This document shows, one piece after another, positions 26,676 through 34,525 of a stretch of 64,000 nucleotides of DNA. A model generated the notes under the pieces. The model did no database searches. It was given only the letters and a program-made list of their open reading frames with translations, and was not told where the DNA came from. Position 1 is the first letter of the stretch; every line of letters begins with the position of its first letter. The stretch covers positions 1 through 64,000 of the forward strand of contig JAEWBB010000016.1 of NCBI GenBank assembly GCA_023391375.1, read 5' to 3'. This DNA comes from Pseudomonadota bacterium (GTDB lineage Bacteria > Pseudomonadota > Alphaproteobacteria > Sphingomonadales > Sphingomonadaceae). The translations under genes and the position numbers were made by a program.

Positions 26676-27326
26676 ATGAATCGATCACTGCCTCTGCTCG
26701 CCTTGTTTGCCTCTGCCTGCCACGCTCAAGCGCCTGAGCGTGACGCCCAGCAAAGCCCCGCAAATACGGCCGACGAAAATGCTGGCCCGGTTATCGAGAC
26801 CCGGTCCGACAATGTCGCGGAGCGAGGGACTGCCACGCCGACGCTGAAACCGATCGCCGCCCAGCGCACGCTCGCAGAGTGGCGCAAGGCCGACAACCGC
26901 TCGTCGTGCGCCCCATTGGCGTTGACGGCTGACGGCGGCGCGGCGGCCGACGTGCGCGCGGCGTCATTTGCCGGCGGCTGGGCGGTCGCGTTCGACCAGC
27001 CGCAGGCCAGGAGCCTCTACGGCGTGGCGGGGACGGGCGTCGCGATCGCCGATACGAAACAAGAAGCCGCCAAGGTGCGCGTCCAGTGGCCGCTAGAACG
27101 GTCGCTCGGCGCAAAGGCTGGAGGCCTGCCCGAGGGCGCGATGGCGGGATACGGGGTCGAAGTCGCAGCCCCCTACCCGGCGTCCAATCCCGGCGGTGCC
27201 GGCCTGCAGTCCCTCGCCTATGTCGTGATCCCCGGCCAGGGCTGCCTCTACAATGTGTGGAGCAAGCTCGGCCGGAGACACCTCGAGACCTTGCTCGATG
27301 GACTGACCCTGCTGCCGCCGCGCTAG
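26676..27326 (+). CDS. Putative lipoprotein, 216 aa
   Basis: The N-terminus MNRSLPLLALFASACHAQ contains a lipobox (ASAC), lipidated Cys near residue 15. After an acidic linker, the mature domain (about 75-210) has two further Cys (near 71 and 190), perhaps a disulfide. I do not recognise the fold or function. ATG 26676 is preferred because it starts the signal. It is convergent with the Mpo1-like gene, overlapping it by 4 bases. Confidence 0.65.
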   Translation: MNRSLPLLALFASACHAQAPERDAQQSPANTADENAGPVIETRSDNVAERGTATPTLKPIAAQRTLAEWRKADNRSSCAPLALTADGGAAADVRAASFAGGWAVAFDQPQARSLYGVAGTGVAIADTKQEAAKVRVQWPLERSLGAKAGGLPEGAMAGYGVEVAAPYPASNPGGAGLQSLAYVVIPGQGCLYNVWSKLGRRHLETLLDGLTLLPPR

Positions 27327-27652
27327 CGGACGCCGGCGCGCTGCAATTCGCCGCCGATGCGGCCGGTGAGGAAGGCGAAATACATCTTGAAGTCGGCCGC
27401 CAGTGACCACAGCGGGTAGGTGAAGGTCGCCGGCCGGTTCTTCTCGATCCCGAAGTGCGACACCCAGGCGAAGAAATAGCCCGCGACGGGCGTCGCCAGC
27501 AGCAACCACCACCAGCCGGTCAGAATCGCATAGATCCAGATCGCGATGACGATGGTGGTGCCGACGTAATGCAGCGCGCGCGTGGCCGGCTTGGCATGCT
27601 CGCGCAAATAGTAAGGCCAGAATTCGCCGAAGCTGGTGATCGCCTTCGCCAT
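27323..27652 (-). CDS. Mpo1-like (DUF962) membrane protein
   Basis: The 109-residue protein fits the Mpo1/DUF962 family: FWPYYLREHAKPATRALHYVGT near the start (including HxxP and RxxHxxG positions), two membrane helices, then WVSHFGIEKNRPATFTYPLWSLAADFKM. Yeast Mpo1 is an Fe(II)-dependent dioxygenase in the alpha-oxidation of 2-hydroxy fatty acids. Bacterial members are membrane proteins that have not been characterised in detail, to my knowledge. Conserved His residues that would bind iron are present. The start at 27652 is the first good Met before the conserved motif. Confidence 0.85.
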   Translation of the reverse strand: MAKAITSFGEFWPYYLREHAKPATRALHYVGTTIVIAIWIYAILTGWWWLLLATPVAGYFFAWVSHFGIEKNRPATFTYPLWSLAADFKMYFAFLTGRIGGELQRAGVR

Positions 27653-27692
27653 GCCGGCAAGGCTGCCACGCGTCCAACCGGTTTGTCGAGCC

Positions 27693-28355
27693 TTATCGGC
27701 TGAGAGCAGCAGTACGGTATCCGTGGACCCAGCTGCCGCTCGTCCCGATCGAGACGACCGGTTTGAACGAGGCCGAGCGAACATCAGCATCGACCGGTTC
27801 CGGAAGCAGCTGGTCGAGCATCTTGTACCCGTCCGCCGTGCGCGCAAGCAGGACAATATGGGCACCGGCCGACGTGCTCTTACCGACCGTCAGGAACAGG
27901 TCGTCGGGGTTGAAGCCGGCGGCCTTCAGCACCTGCATCTCGGCAATCGCCAAATCCTCGTCGTCGCCATGCCCGGCATCCAGCGTCTCGCCGGCGTTGG
28001 CCCAGAGGTCCGACACCTTCATCGAATCCGGGTCGGACATGTACTGGACGCGGGCGCGGACGATTTCGTGCGCGCGGCGCAGTTGCGCGTCGGGCGAAAG
28101 CCCCCGCAGCGCCCTGGCCGCTTCCATCACGGCCGGAGCGCGCGCATCGGTCTTAGCGACACGGCGGAAACGGGCGTCGTAGATCGTGACGCCGGCGCGC
28201 AAGGCGACGGAACCGTATGCCGAAGGGGCCGGGTCAATCAACGCGCTGCAGTTGAAGCAGGTATCGGGCGTGTCGACCGGAGCGAGCGGGTCGCGGGCGT
28301 GAGCGACACCGGCGCAAAGCGCTGCCAATGTCGTGATGACGACAATCTTTTTCAT
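27693..28355 (-). CDS. Transglutaminase-like (BTLCP/DUF920) protein lacking the catalytic cysteine
   Basis: The 220-residue exported protein (signal residues 1-20) aligns by eye with bacterial transglutaminase-like cysteine proteinases. SDLWANAGETL is followed by GDDEDLAIA at 130-138, where active members have GDCEDYAIA-like sequence. The usual nucleophile position (132) is Asp. His166 (AHIVLL) and Asp181 (MLDQL) remain, as does the C-terminal SGSWVHGY block. It should therefore be catalytically dead as a cysteine protease and may act as a binding protein. In LapG-type systems such proteins cleave surface adhesins. Two extra Cys (33, 36: CFNC) are near the mature N-terminus. Confidence 0.8.
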   Translation of the reverse strand: MKKIVVITTLAALCAGVAHARDPLAPVDTPDTCFNCSALIDPAPSAYGSVALRAGVTIYDARFRRVAKTDARAPAVMEAARALRGLSPDAQLRRAHEIVRARVQYMSDPDSMKVSDLWANAGETLDAGHGDDEDLAIAEMQVLKAAGFNPDDLFLTVGKSTSAGAHIVLLARTADGYKMLDQLLPEPVDADVRSASFKPVVSIGTSGSWVHGYRTAALSR

Positions 28356-28470
28356 GACCCTCCCGGACTCCCATGGGTCCAAGAGGTTTCGCGCGCCGCG
28401 CGTTAACAGAAGAGGTTATCGCCGAGTGGAAGTCATTTCGGCGACGAACCGTGTTAACTTAAACCGCCAT

Positions 28471-29010
28471 TTAACGTCGCTCCATCGCATGCACGGCGGC
28501 GAGGGTCTTCGCCACATGGTCCTTCCAACTCATATCGCTGTGAACCATCGCGATTCGACCATTGCGGCCGATGACGTAGCTGGTGCGCGACGTCATCTTC
28601 ATCAACGGCATCCTCACGTCATAAGCCTTGATGACCTGGCTCGAGGCCATGGCGACCGGAAAGGCGCTGCGGCATTCCTCAACCGAAAAACGCTTGAGCG
28701 TCTCGATGTCGTCGGCGCTCATGCCGATGACCTGGGCACCGGCCTTGCGGAATTCCGGCATCGCTTCGGAGAAGGCATGCGCCTCGAGGGTGCAGCCTTG
28801 GGTGAAGGCCTTGGGATAGAAATAAAGCACGACCGGTCCGCGCTTCAGCTGGTCGGCGAGGTGGAGGCGGAACGGTTTCCCGTCCAGCGCGCCGATGGTG
28901 CTGAAGTCCGGCGCACGGGCTCCGACCGGCAAGGCCGCTTCCGATTTCGAAAAGGCGAGCAGGCCGCCAACCCCCGCCAAGCCCATCAGCGCCAGCACGA
29001 TCCGTCGCAT
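28471..29010 (-). CDS. PrxQ/BCP-like peroxiredoxin with N-terminal membrane anchor or signal
   Basis: The 179-residue protein has an N-terminal hydrophobic segment (residues 4-20, ending SEAAL) and then an AhpC/TSA domain of the PrxQ/BCP group: LPVGARAPDF, VVLYFYPKAFTQGCTLEAHAF. The peroxidatic Cys is in FTQGCT (about residue 73). In BCP/PrxQ the resolving Cys is 5 residues later, where this protein has His, so it would act as a 1-Cys enzyme or use another Cys (ECRSAF, near 113). It probably reduces peroxides at the periplasmic face of the inner membrane. Confidence 0.85.
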   Translation of the reverse strand: MRRIVLALMGLAGVGGLLAFSKSEAALPVGARAPDFSTIGALDGKPFRLHLADQLKRGPVVLYFYPKAFTQGCTLEAHAFSEAMPEFRKAGAQVIGMSADDIETLKRFSVEECRSAFPVAMASSQVIKAYDVRMPLMKMTSRTSYVIGRNGRIAMVHSDMSWKDHVAKTLAAVHAMERR

Positions 29011-29101
29011 GCCTCGTCTCCCGTTCCCTGAGTCCACCCTACGCCCCTTGGCCGCGCGCGCAAGCGCGGCACCAAAGCGCGCATCGCTCGTTGGCGGGGC
29101 G

Positions 29102-29617
29102 ATGCGATCGTTCATGCTGCTTTCCTGCCTGTTGCTGGCCGCCTGCGAGCAAGGGGCTTCCGCGCCGTCGGCCGACCACGGCAACGACGCCGCCGCCCCG
29201 CCGCAATCGCCACTCCGGCCGGCCTCGCCCAAACCGCAGGCCGCAGACGGCGAGTGGCAGGGCGAGCGCGGCGACCTCCAGTTTGTCGATTCCGAGAAGG
29301 GCACGGCGACGATGATGCTGGCGTGCCACGGCGGCACGCTGTCCGTCCGGCTTCCCGGCGTTCGTCCCATCGGCAGCGAGGAGCGATTGAGTTTCGGCGG
29401 CGGCGGCGATCTTGAGACTTTGGTCGCCGATAGCCGGTCGACTGGGCCGGCGGTCGAGGCAAGGGGACCGGCGCCTGGACCGGCGGCGCTGGCCGCGCTG
29501 ATGTCAGGCGGTCCGGGCGCGAGCTACGGCGCCACTGCCGTGGGCCCGCTGGTGCCGGTGCCCCAAACGATGATTGCGGACTTCGTGAAGGCCTGCGGTC
29601 AGCCCGGCGGAACATAG
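29102..29617 (+). CDS. Putative lipoprotein, 171 aa
   Basis: The start MRSFMLLSCLLLAACEQ carries a lipobox (LAAC). A Pro/Ala-rich spacer follows, and then a domain with DGEWQGERGDLQFVD and a strand-rich region (VRLPGVRPIGSEERLSFGG), which I do not recognise. Two more Cys (near 81 and 167) could pair. ATG 29102 is chosen because the upstream portion of the frame overlaps the divergent peroxiredoxin gene region. Its 3' end overlaps the convergent acyltransferase gene by 19 bases. Confidence 0.6.
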   Translation: MRSFMLLSCLLLAACEQGASAPSADHGNDAAAPPQSPLRPASPKPQAADGEWQGERGDLQFVDSEKGTATMMLACHGGTLSVRLPGVRPIGSEERLSFGGGGDLETLVADSRSTGPAVEARGPAPGPAALAALMSGGPGASYGATAVGPLVPVPQTMIADFVKACGQPGGT

Positions 29618-30135
29618 CCCTTGTCGGGATGGCGCGGCGTCGAGGCTCGGAAGAACGCTAGCGCCGGCGCCATGTCTGTTTCGTAATCGCCGGTCGGGCG
29701 GATGGTCGGGCCGATGCGCACCCGCCGGCTAGGATAATCCGGCGCGGCGCAAACGATCGGCACGCCCGCCTCCATCGCGATCTGGTAGAAGCCGGTTTTC
29801 CATTTGTCGGTGGCGCCGCGTGTTCCTTCCGGCGCGACGACCAGGAGGAATTCATCGCGCGCGGCGAACTGGTCCGCCATCTGCTGGACCATGTTGCGGC
29901 GCGACGAGCGGTCGACCGGAACGCCGCCCAGCCCGTACATCAACCCGGTCAGCGGCCAGCGGAACAGCGCGTCCTTGCCCATGAAGTGCAGGAAGCGGCC
30001 GAATTCCTCGACCGCCCCGACGAAGACGCAAAAATCCCAGTTGGAGGTATGCTGGGCGCCGGCCAACACGAATTTCGGATCGGTCGGCAGGTCGCCTTCG
30101 ACCGCCCATCCGGCTCTTTTGTACCATGCCAGCAT
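29599..30135 (-). CDS. Lysophospholipid acyltransferase (PlsC-like) family protein
   Basis: The 178-residue protein has the PlsC-type acyltransferase motifs: HTSNWD (H-x4-D) near residue 29 and PEGTR near 102, with the GGVPVDR block between them. Members transfer fatty acyl groups to glycerol-phosphate or other lipids. It is shorter than typical PlsC and lacks a strong N-terminal membrane helix, although the frame upstream of 30135 (with LSLLARLIRGA) is open and may hold the true start. Substrate is not inferred. Confidence 0.8.
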   Translation of the reverse strand: MLAWYKRAGWAVEGDLPTDPKFVLAGAQHTSNWDFCVFVGAVEEFGRFLHFMGKDALFRWPLTGLMYGLGGVPVDRSSRRNMVQQMADQFAARDEFLLVVAPEGTRGATDKWKTGFYQIAMEAGVPIVCAAPDYPSRRVRIGPTIRPTGDYETDMAPALAFFRASTPRHPDKGYVPPG

Positions 30136-30206
30136 CGCGCCGCGGATCAGGCGGGCGAGCAGGCTGAGGCCTTCGCCGTGGCGGCGCGATGGCGAAGACG
30201 GAGCGG

Positions 30207-30359
30207 TCAGCGAAGGACCGAGCCGAGGATCCAGATCGCCGACATGGCGATGACGACCATCAGCAACGAGAAGCCGAGGACGTAGCGGCCGACGTGCGGC
30301 TTCGAGGCGCCGCTGGCTTCCAGCTCACTGACGTGGATTTCGTCGCCCTGCCGTTCCAT
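30207..30359 (-). CDS. Small single-pass membrane protein, 50 aa
   Basis: A polar N-terminal half (MERQGDEIHVSELEASG) is followed by one hydrophobic helix (VLGFSLLMVVIAMSAIWILG). Codon usage and position between real genes support it, but no family is recognised. The ATG at 30359 has GAAGGA about 10 bases upstream. Confidence 0.5.
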   Translation of the reverse strand: MERQGDEIHVSELEASGASKPHVGRYVLGFSLLMVVIAMSAIWILGSVLR

Positions 30360-30465
30360 CGCGTGCGTCCTTCCTCGAAAAGAGTCGCTACGCCGACAGG
30401 TGTAAACCACTTCGCGTTGGACGCAAAAGTGCAAAAGATTTGGGCCGTGAGGCCCGCCCCGCCCG

Positions 30466-30654
30466 TTACCGGCCGTCCTTGGCCAGCCAACCGGTCAGGA
30501 TGTAAAAGAACGGCACGACCGGTCCGGTCGCCAGCGTGGCGGCGATCACGGCCACACGGATCAGCGTGACGTCGAACCCGCTATAGTCGGCGAGGCCGGC
30601 GCAAACGCCCATCACCTTGCCGTTCGAGCGGTTGACGAGAAAACGTCCTTCCAT
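30466..30654 (-). CDS. PspC domain protein, 62 aa
   Basis: The short protein is essentially one PspC domain: RSNGKVMGVCAGLADYSGFDVTLIRV followed by a membrane helix (IAATLATGPVVPFFYILTGW). In E. coli PspC is an inner-membrane sensor of envelope stress; stand-alone PspC proteins of this size occur widely in bacteria and are usually uncharacterised. No other psp genes were found in the window. The ATG at 30654 is the only plausible start. Confidence 0.85.
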   Translation of the reverse strand: MEGRFLVNRSNGKVMGVCAGLADYSGFDVTLIRVAVIAATLATGPVVPFFYILTGWLAKDGR

Positions 30655-30683
30655 CGGAATATCGTCCTTTTCTGTCGTTGGGG

Positions 30684-30794
30684 TCAGGCGAACTGCAGCG
30701 GGCCGATGGCGGCCGACACGAACAGCAGCGAGGTGATGAACGCGCCGGCAAGGCTCACGGCCAGGGCGCGGGTATCGAGGTTGGTCATCGTCAT
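30684..30794 (-). CDS. Small membrane protein, 36 aa, upstream of PspC
   Basis: A short frame encodes a polar N-terminus (MTMTNLDTRALAV) and one hydrophobic helix (LAGAFITSLLFVSAAIG). AAGGG lies 5 bases before the ATG. It ends 29 bases before the PspC start on the same strand, so the two could be co-transcribed. No family recognised; short ORFs of this kind are easy to overcall. Confidence 0.45.
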   Translation of the reverse strand: MTMTNLDTRALAVSLAGAFITSLLFVSAAIGPLQFA

Positions 30795-30960
30795 GGTTTC
30801 CCTTTTCCTTTTCTTCGCGGCCCTCAACATCGGGCCATGCAAGAAGGAATGCAGGGAGCGTGCCAAACGCATTTTCTCGAACGAAATCAGCGTATAACGA
30901 AAAAGCGCGCAACTAAGGTTACGCGCCCTTCACCATCAGTTGGGAATTTTCACCAGTCAA

Positions 30961-31200
30961 TCAGCCGTGGCGGGCGGCGCCCTTCGGCATCTCGTTCTGC
31001 GCCGGGCGGATCTGACCCGAGCGGCATTCGGCGACCAGCGTGGGGAAGTCGAAGTCGTTGTTGGCGGCCAGCGCGTCGTTGGTCGCGGCGATGCACTGCG
31101 TGCGGTTTTCATACTGCGTCGGCAGCGTCGCCACCGGCGCGCAGGTGGCCGAGCCGTCCGCGCAGCCCAGGATCGCAATGACGTAGTAAGCGGCACCCAT
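30961..31200 (-). CDS. Small Cys-containing protein, 79 aa, paralogue of the gene at 36062
   Basis: The N-terminal MGAAYYVIAILGCADG, then TCAPVATLPTQY and TQCIAATND, align with the 75-residue protein at 36062-36289 (shared spacing of GCA, C-x-PV-TLP and C). Four Cys (near 13, 20, 36 and 60) suggest disulfides or metal binding. The hydrophobic start may be a weak signal. The family is not recognised by name. Conservation between the two copies supports both being real. Confidence 0.65.
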   Translation of the reverse strand: MGAAYYVIAILGCADGSATCAPVATLPTQYENRTQCIAATNDALAANNDFDFPTLVAECRSGQIRPAQNEMPKGAARHG

Positions 31201-31313
31201 GTCGGAAACTCCCCGGTGATCTTGAAGCAGTAACGACGATAAAAAGCCCATGGTTCCAATCGGTTCGTCGCATTCGCTTGTCCCGGAGGGGCCGCGCTCC
31301 TACCTCGGCGGCG

Positions 31314-33113
31314 ATGGAGAACGAGGCCGCAACAGAGAAGAAGGGCGACTTCTCCGTCCTGTGGCGGTTCCTGCCGATGCTGTGGCCGAAGGACGACACG
31401 GGCCTGCGCCTGCGTGTCGTCGCCGCCCTCGCCCTCGTCCTGCTCGGCAAGGCGATCAGCCTGTCGATGCCGTTCGCCTACAAGGCGGTGGTCGACGGCA
31501 TGTCGGCCGACCGGCAGGCACTCGGCGTCGTCGTCATGCTGGTCGTCGCCTATGCCGCGGCGCGGTTCGGCGGGGTGCTGGCCGACAATCTGCGCAACGC
31601 TGTGTTCGAAAAGGTCGGGCAGGATGCAGCGCGGCGTCTGGCGGTGCGCGTGTTCCGCCACATCCACGCGCTCAGCCTGCGTTTCCACCTCGAGCGGCGC
31701 ACCGGCTCGTTAAGCAAGATCGTCGAGCGCGGGACGAAGAGCATCGATTCCATGCTCTATTTCATCCTGTTCAACATCGCCCCGACGGTAATCGAGCTGG
31801 CCGCGATCTGCGGTATCTTCTTCGTCAAGTTCGGGCCCGGGCTGGTCGTCGCGACGCTGGCGATGGTCACCTTCTACATCGCCTTCACCCGCAAGGTGAC
31901 CGACTGGCGCAATGCGTTGCGGCGCGAAATGAACGAGGTCGACAACACTGCAATCGGCCGCGCGGTCGACAGCCTGCTGAACTACGAGACGGTCAAATAT
32001 TTCGGCGCCGAGGAGCGCGAGGCCGCGCGCTACGAGGGCGCCGTCAGCGCGTTCGCCCGCGCGGCCGTCAAGAACGAGGTCAGCCTCGCCTGGCTCAATA
32101 TCGGCCAGAGCCTGATCACCTCGCTGATGATGGCTGGCGCGATGGCCTACACCGTGTGGGGGTGGAGTCAGGGCCGCTTCACGCCGGGTGACGTGGTGCT
32201 GGTCAATTCGCTCCTGCTGCAGCTGTTCCGGCCGCTCGACATGCTCGGCTGGGTCTACCGGTCGATCAAGCAGGGGCTGATCGACATGGAGCAGATGTTC
32301 GCGCTGACCGACACGCCGGCCGAGGTGGTCGATGCGCCGGGTGCGCCGCCGCTCGACGTGCCGGCCGGCCATGTCCGCTTCGAGGACGTCGCCTTCGGTT
32401 ACGAGCCGGAGCGGATCATTTTGAAGGGTGTCACCCTCGACGTCCCCGCCGGCACCAGCCTCGCGGTCGTAGGTCCGTCGGGTGCGGGAAAGTCGACGCT
32501 CGCGCGCCTGCTCTACCGTTTCTACGACCCGCAGGGCGGGCGCATCACGATCGACGGGCAGCCGATCGATGCGGTGACGCAGGCCTCGCTGCGCCAGGCG
32601 ATCGGCATCGTCCCGCAGGACACGGTGCTGTTCAACGACAGCATCGGCTACAACATCGGCTACGGCCGCGAGGGCGCGACGCATGACGATGTCGAAACGG
32701 CGGCCAAGGGCGCGGCGATCGACGGCTTCATCCGGGCGCTTCCCAACGGGTACGACAGCCTGGTCGGCGAACGTGGGCTGAAGCTGTCGGGCGGCGAGAA
32801 ACAGCGCGTGGCGATCGCCCGCACCCTGCTAAAAGACCCGCCGGTGCTGATCCTCGACGAGGCCACGTCGGCGCTCGACAGCCGGACCGAGGAAGCGATC
32901 CAGTCGACTCTCAATGCGGCAGCGCGCGGGCGCACCACCATCATCATCGCCCACCGCCTGTCGACCATCGCCGGCGCCGACCAGATCGTGGTGCTCGACG
33001 ACGGCCGGGTGGCGGAGCGCGGCACTCACGGCGAATTGCTCGCCAAGGGCGGCCTCTACGCCGACCTGTGGAACCGGCAAGCGGCCGAGCGCGCGGCCGA
33101 GGAAGACGCCTAG
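31314..33113 (+). CDS. Atm1/HMT-type ABC exporter (fused membrane and ATPase domains)
   Basis: The 599-residue half-transporter has an N-terminal six-helix domain (about residues 30-310) and an ATPase domain with Walker A GPSGAGKST, signature LSGGEKQR, Walker B LILDEATSALD and the H-loop IIIAHRLST. Family-specific blocks, such as NYETVKYFGAEE and LLQLFRPLDMLGWVYRSIKQ, point to the Atm1/HMT group. Members in mitochondria and alphaproteobacteria export glutathione-linked persulfide or metal conjugates. It probably forms a homodimer. ATG 31314 is preferred over 31278. Confidence 0.9.
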   Translation: MENEAATEKKGDFSVLWRFLPMLWPKDDTGLRLRVVAALALVLLGKAISLSMPFAYKAVVDGMSADRQALGVVVMLVVAYAAARFGGVLADNLRNAVFEKVGQDAARRLAVRVFRHIHALSLRFHLERRTGSLSKIVERGTKSIDSMLYFILFNIAPTVIELAAICGIFFVKFGPGLVVATLAMVTFYIAFTRKVTDWRNALRREMNEVDNTAIGRAVDSLLNYETVKYFGAEEREAARYEGAVSAFARAAVKNEVSLAWLNIGQSLITSLMMAGAMAYTVWGWSQGRFTPGDVVLVNSLLLQLFRPLDMLGWVYRSIKQGLIDMEQMFALTDTPAEVVDAPGAPPLDVPAGHVRFEDVAFGYEPERIILKGVTLDVPAGTSLAVVGPSGAGKSTLARLLYRFYDPQGGRITIDGQPIDAVTQASLRQAIGIVPQDTVLFNDSIGYNIGYGREGATHDDVETAAKGAAIDGFIRALPNGYDSLVGERGLKLSGGEKQRVAIARTLLKDPPVLILDEATSALDSRTEEAIQSTLNAAARGRTTIIIAHRLSTIAGADQIVVLDDGRVAERGTHGELLAKGGLYADLWNRQAAERAAEEDA

Positions 33114-33117
33114 CCGT

Positions 33118-33690
33118 TCAGGCGCTTTCCGGCCGGTGGGTGATGCGCGGGTTTTCGGCGGCCGCCCGGCTCGCGGCGATGACATGGTCGACACCGGCGA
33201 TGGTGATGGCGAGGCTGGAATCTTCCAGCGATTCAATCAGCCCCTTCGATTTCAGGTACCAGACGTGGAATTCGAAGTTGCGGTCGGTGCAGTCGAGCAT
33301 CTTCTGGATGTAGTAGCCGATGATCCCGGGATCGTCGGCCCGCTCGCGCCGCTGGTTGTAGAGGCGCAGCAGGATTTTCTTGTGGATGTCGGCGTCGTGC
33401 AGCGCGGCCAGCTCGTCGATCCCCGGCCCATCGGCGACATTGGCCGTCGTCCGATCCTCGCCGAGCATGGCCTTGCGCCATTCGTCGAAGTTCGCCCGCT
33501 CGTCGGGATCCTTGAGCGCCGCATAGGCCTCCGCTACCGCATGGAAACGGGCGATGTCGGCGGTCGCGGCGTGGTCCGGGTGGAAGACCCGTGCCAGCGT
33601 CTTGTACGCTTTCTCCAGGGTCGCGGCATCGCATGCCGGATCCACGCCCAGCACGGCATAATAGTCGATGAATGACCGCCCCTCGTTCAT
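33118..33690 (-). CDS. J-domain (DnaJ-like) co-chaperone
   Basis: Residues about 8-70 form a J-domain with the essential HPD motif (FHPDHAA) and the usual helices around it (YYAVLGVDPACDAATLEKAYKTLA). The C-terminal 110 residues do not match DnaJ zinc or substrate domains and are of unknown function. It probably stimulates a DnaK partner on a specific client. GTG 33717 could start a longer form. It is convergent with the ABC exporter gene, 4 bases away. Confidence 0.8.
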   Translation of the reverse strand: MNEGRSFIDYYAVLGVDPACDAATLEKAYKTLARVFHPDHAATADIARFHAVAEAYAALKDPDERANFDEWRKAMLGEDRTTANVADGPGIDELAALHDADIHKKILLRLYNQRRERADDPGIIGYYIQKMLDCTDRNFEFHVWYLKSKGLIESLEDSSLAITIAGVDHVIAASRAAAENPRITHRPESA

Positions 33691-33778
33691 GCCGCTAGCC
33701 CCCGACTTCTCCCCCACTCCCGAATGTCACTGCAAAACGAGGGTTGCGTCAATCGCTTCGCCGGGGGCAGACGAGGTC

Positions 33779-34525
33779 ATGACTATCGAAAATGACGAGC
33801 AGCTCGAGAAGCTGAAGACCGTCGGCAATCTCGTCGCGCGGACGCTGAAGGCGATGGGCGCGGCATTGGAGCCGGGGATGACGACCCGCGAGCTCGACGA
33901 TCTCGGCCGCAAGCTGCTCGAGGCGGAGGGCGCGCGCTCGGCGCCGGAAGCAACCTATAATTTTCCAGGCGCGACTTGCATTTCCGTCGCGCCCGACTGC
34001 GCCCACGGCATCCCGGGCGACCATGTCGTCAAAGCCGGCGACCTCATCAACATCGACGTCTCGGCCGAGCTCGACGGCTATTATGGCGACACTGGCGCCA
34101 GTTTCGCCGTGCCGCCGGTCAAGCCGAACATCGAGCAATTGTGCATCGACGGACAGAAGGCGATGTGGGCCGGCATCCGCGCCGTCAGCCCGGGCGGCCG
34201 CCTCAACGATATCGGCCGCGCGATCCATGGCTATGCCAAGAAGCGCGGCTACACATTGGTCCAAAACCTCGCCAGCCACGGCGTCGGCCGCTCGCTGCAT
34301 GACGAGCCGAGCCAAATCCCGACCTGGTACGAACCCAAGGACAAGCGCCGCATTCCCGAGGGCCTGGTGTTCACCATCGAGCCGTTCCTGTCGCTGGGCG
34401 CCGACTGGGTCGAAGAACGCGACGACGGTTGGTCGCTCTATCCCCCGCTGGGCCAGCCGACCGTGCAATACGAACACACGCTTGTGGCGACGAAGCGGGG
34501 ACCGCTGATTTTGACGATGGCTTAA
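33779..34525 (+). CDS. map: Type I methionine aminopeptidase
   Basis: The enzyme removes initiator Met from nascent proteins. The 248-residue product has the metal ligands in order: Asp pair in NIDVSAELDGYYGDTGASF, His in LASHGVGRSLH, Glu in FTIEPFL and Glu in VQYEHTLV, plus the substrate-site CAHGIP. Length is normal for type Ia. The ATG at 33779 follows an ACGAGG site. The gene overlaps the convergent HerA-like gene by 4 bases. Confidence 0.95.
   Translation: MTIENDEQLEKLKTVGNLVARTLKAMGAALEPGMTTRELDDLGRKLLEAEGARSAPEATYNFPGATCISVAPDCAHGIPGDHVVKAGDLINIDVSAELDGYYGDTGASFAVPPVKPNIEQLCIDGQKAMWAGIRAVSPGGRLNDIGRAIHGYAKKRGYTLVQNLASHGVGRSLHDEPSQIPTWYEPKDKRRIPEGLVFTIEPFLSLGADWVEERDDGWSLYPPLGQPTVQYEHTLVATKRGPLILTMA

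Noticed and set aside
25685..26737. A 350-codon plus-strand frame opposite the Pro/Ala-rich exported protein
   Set aside because: Arg/Gly-rich low-complexity product antisense to a frame with a proper signal peptide and membrane helix.
28454..28474. CtrA-like site (TTAA ... TTAA) upstream of the transglutaminase-like gene
   Set aside because: The spacing between the TTAA half sites at 28459-28462 and 28471-28474 is 8 bases, not the 7 of the CtrA consensus, and it overlaps the 3' end of the peroxiredoxin gene.
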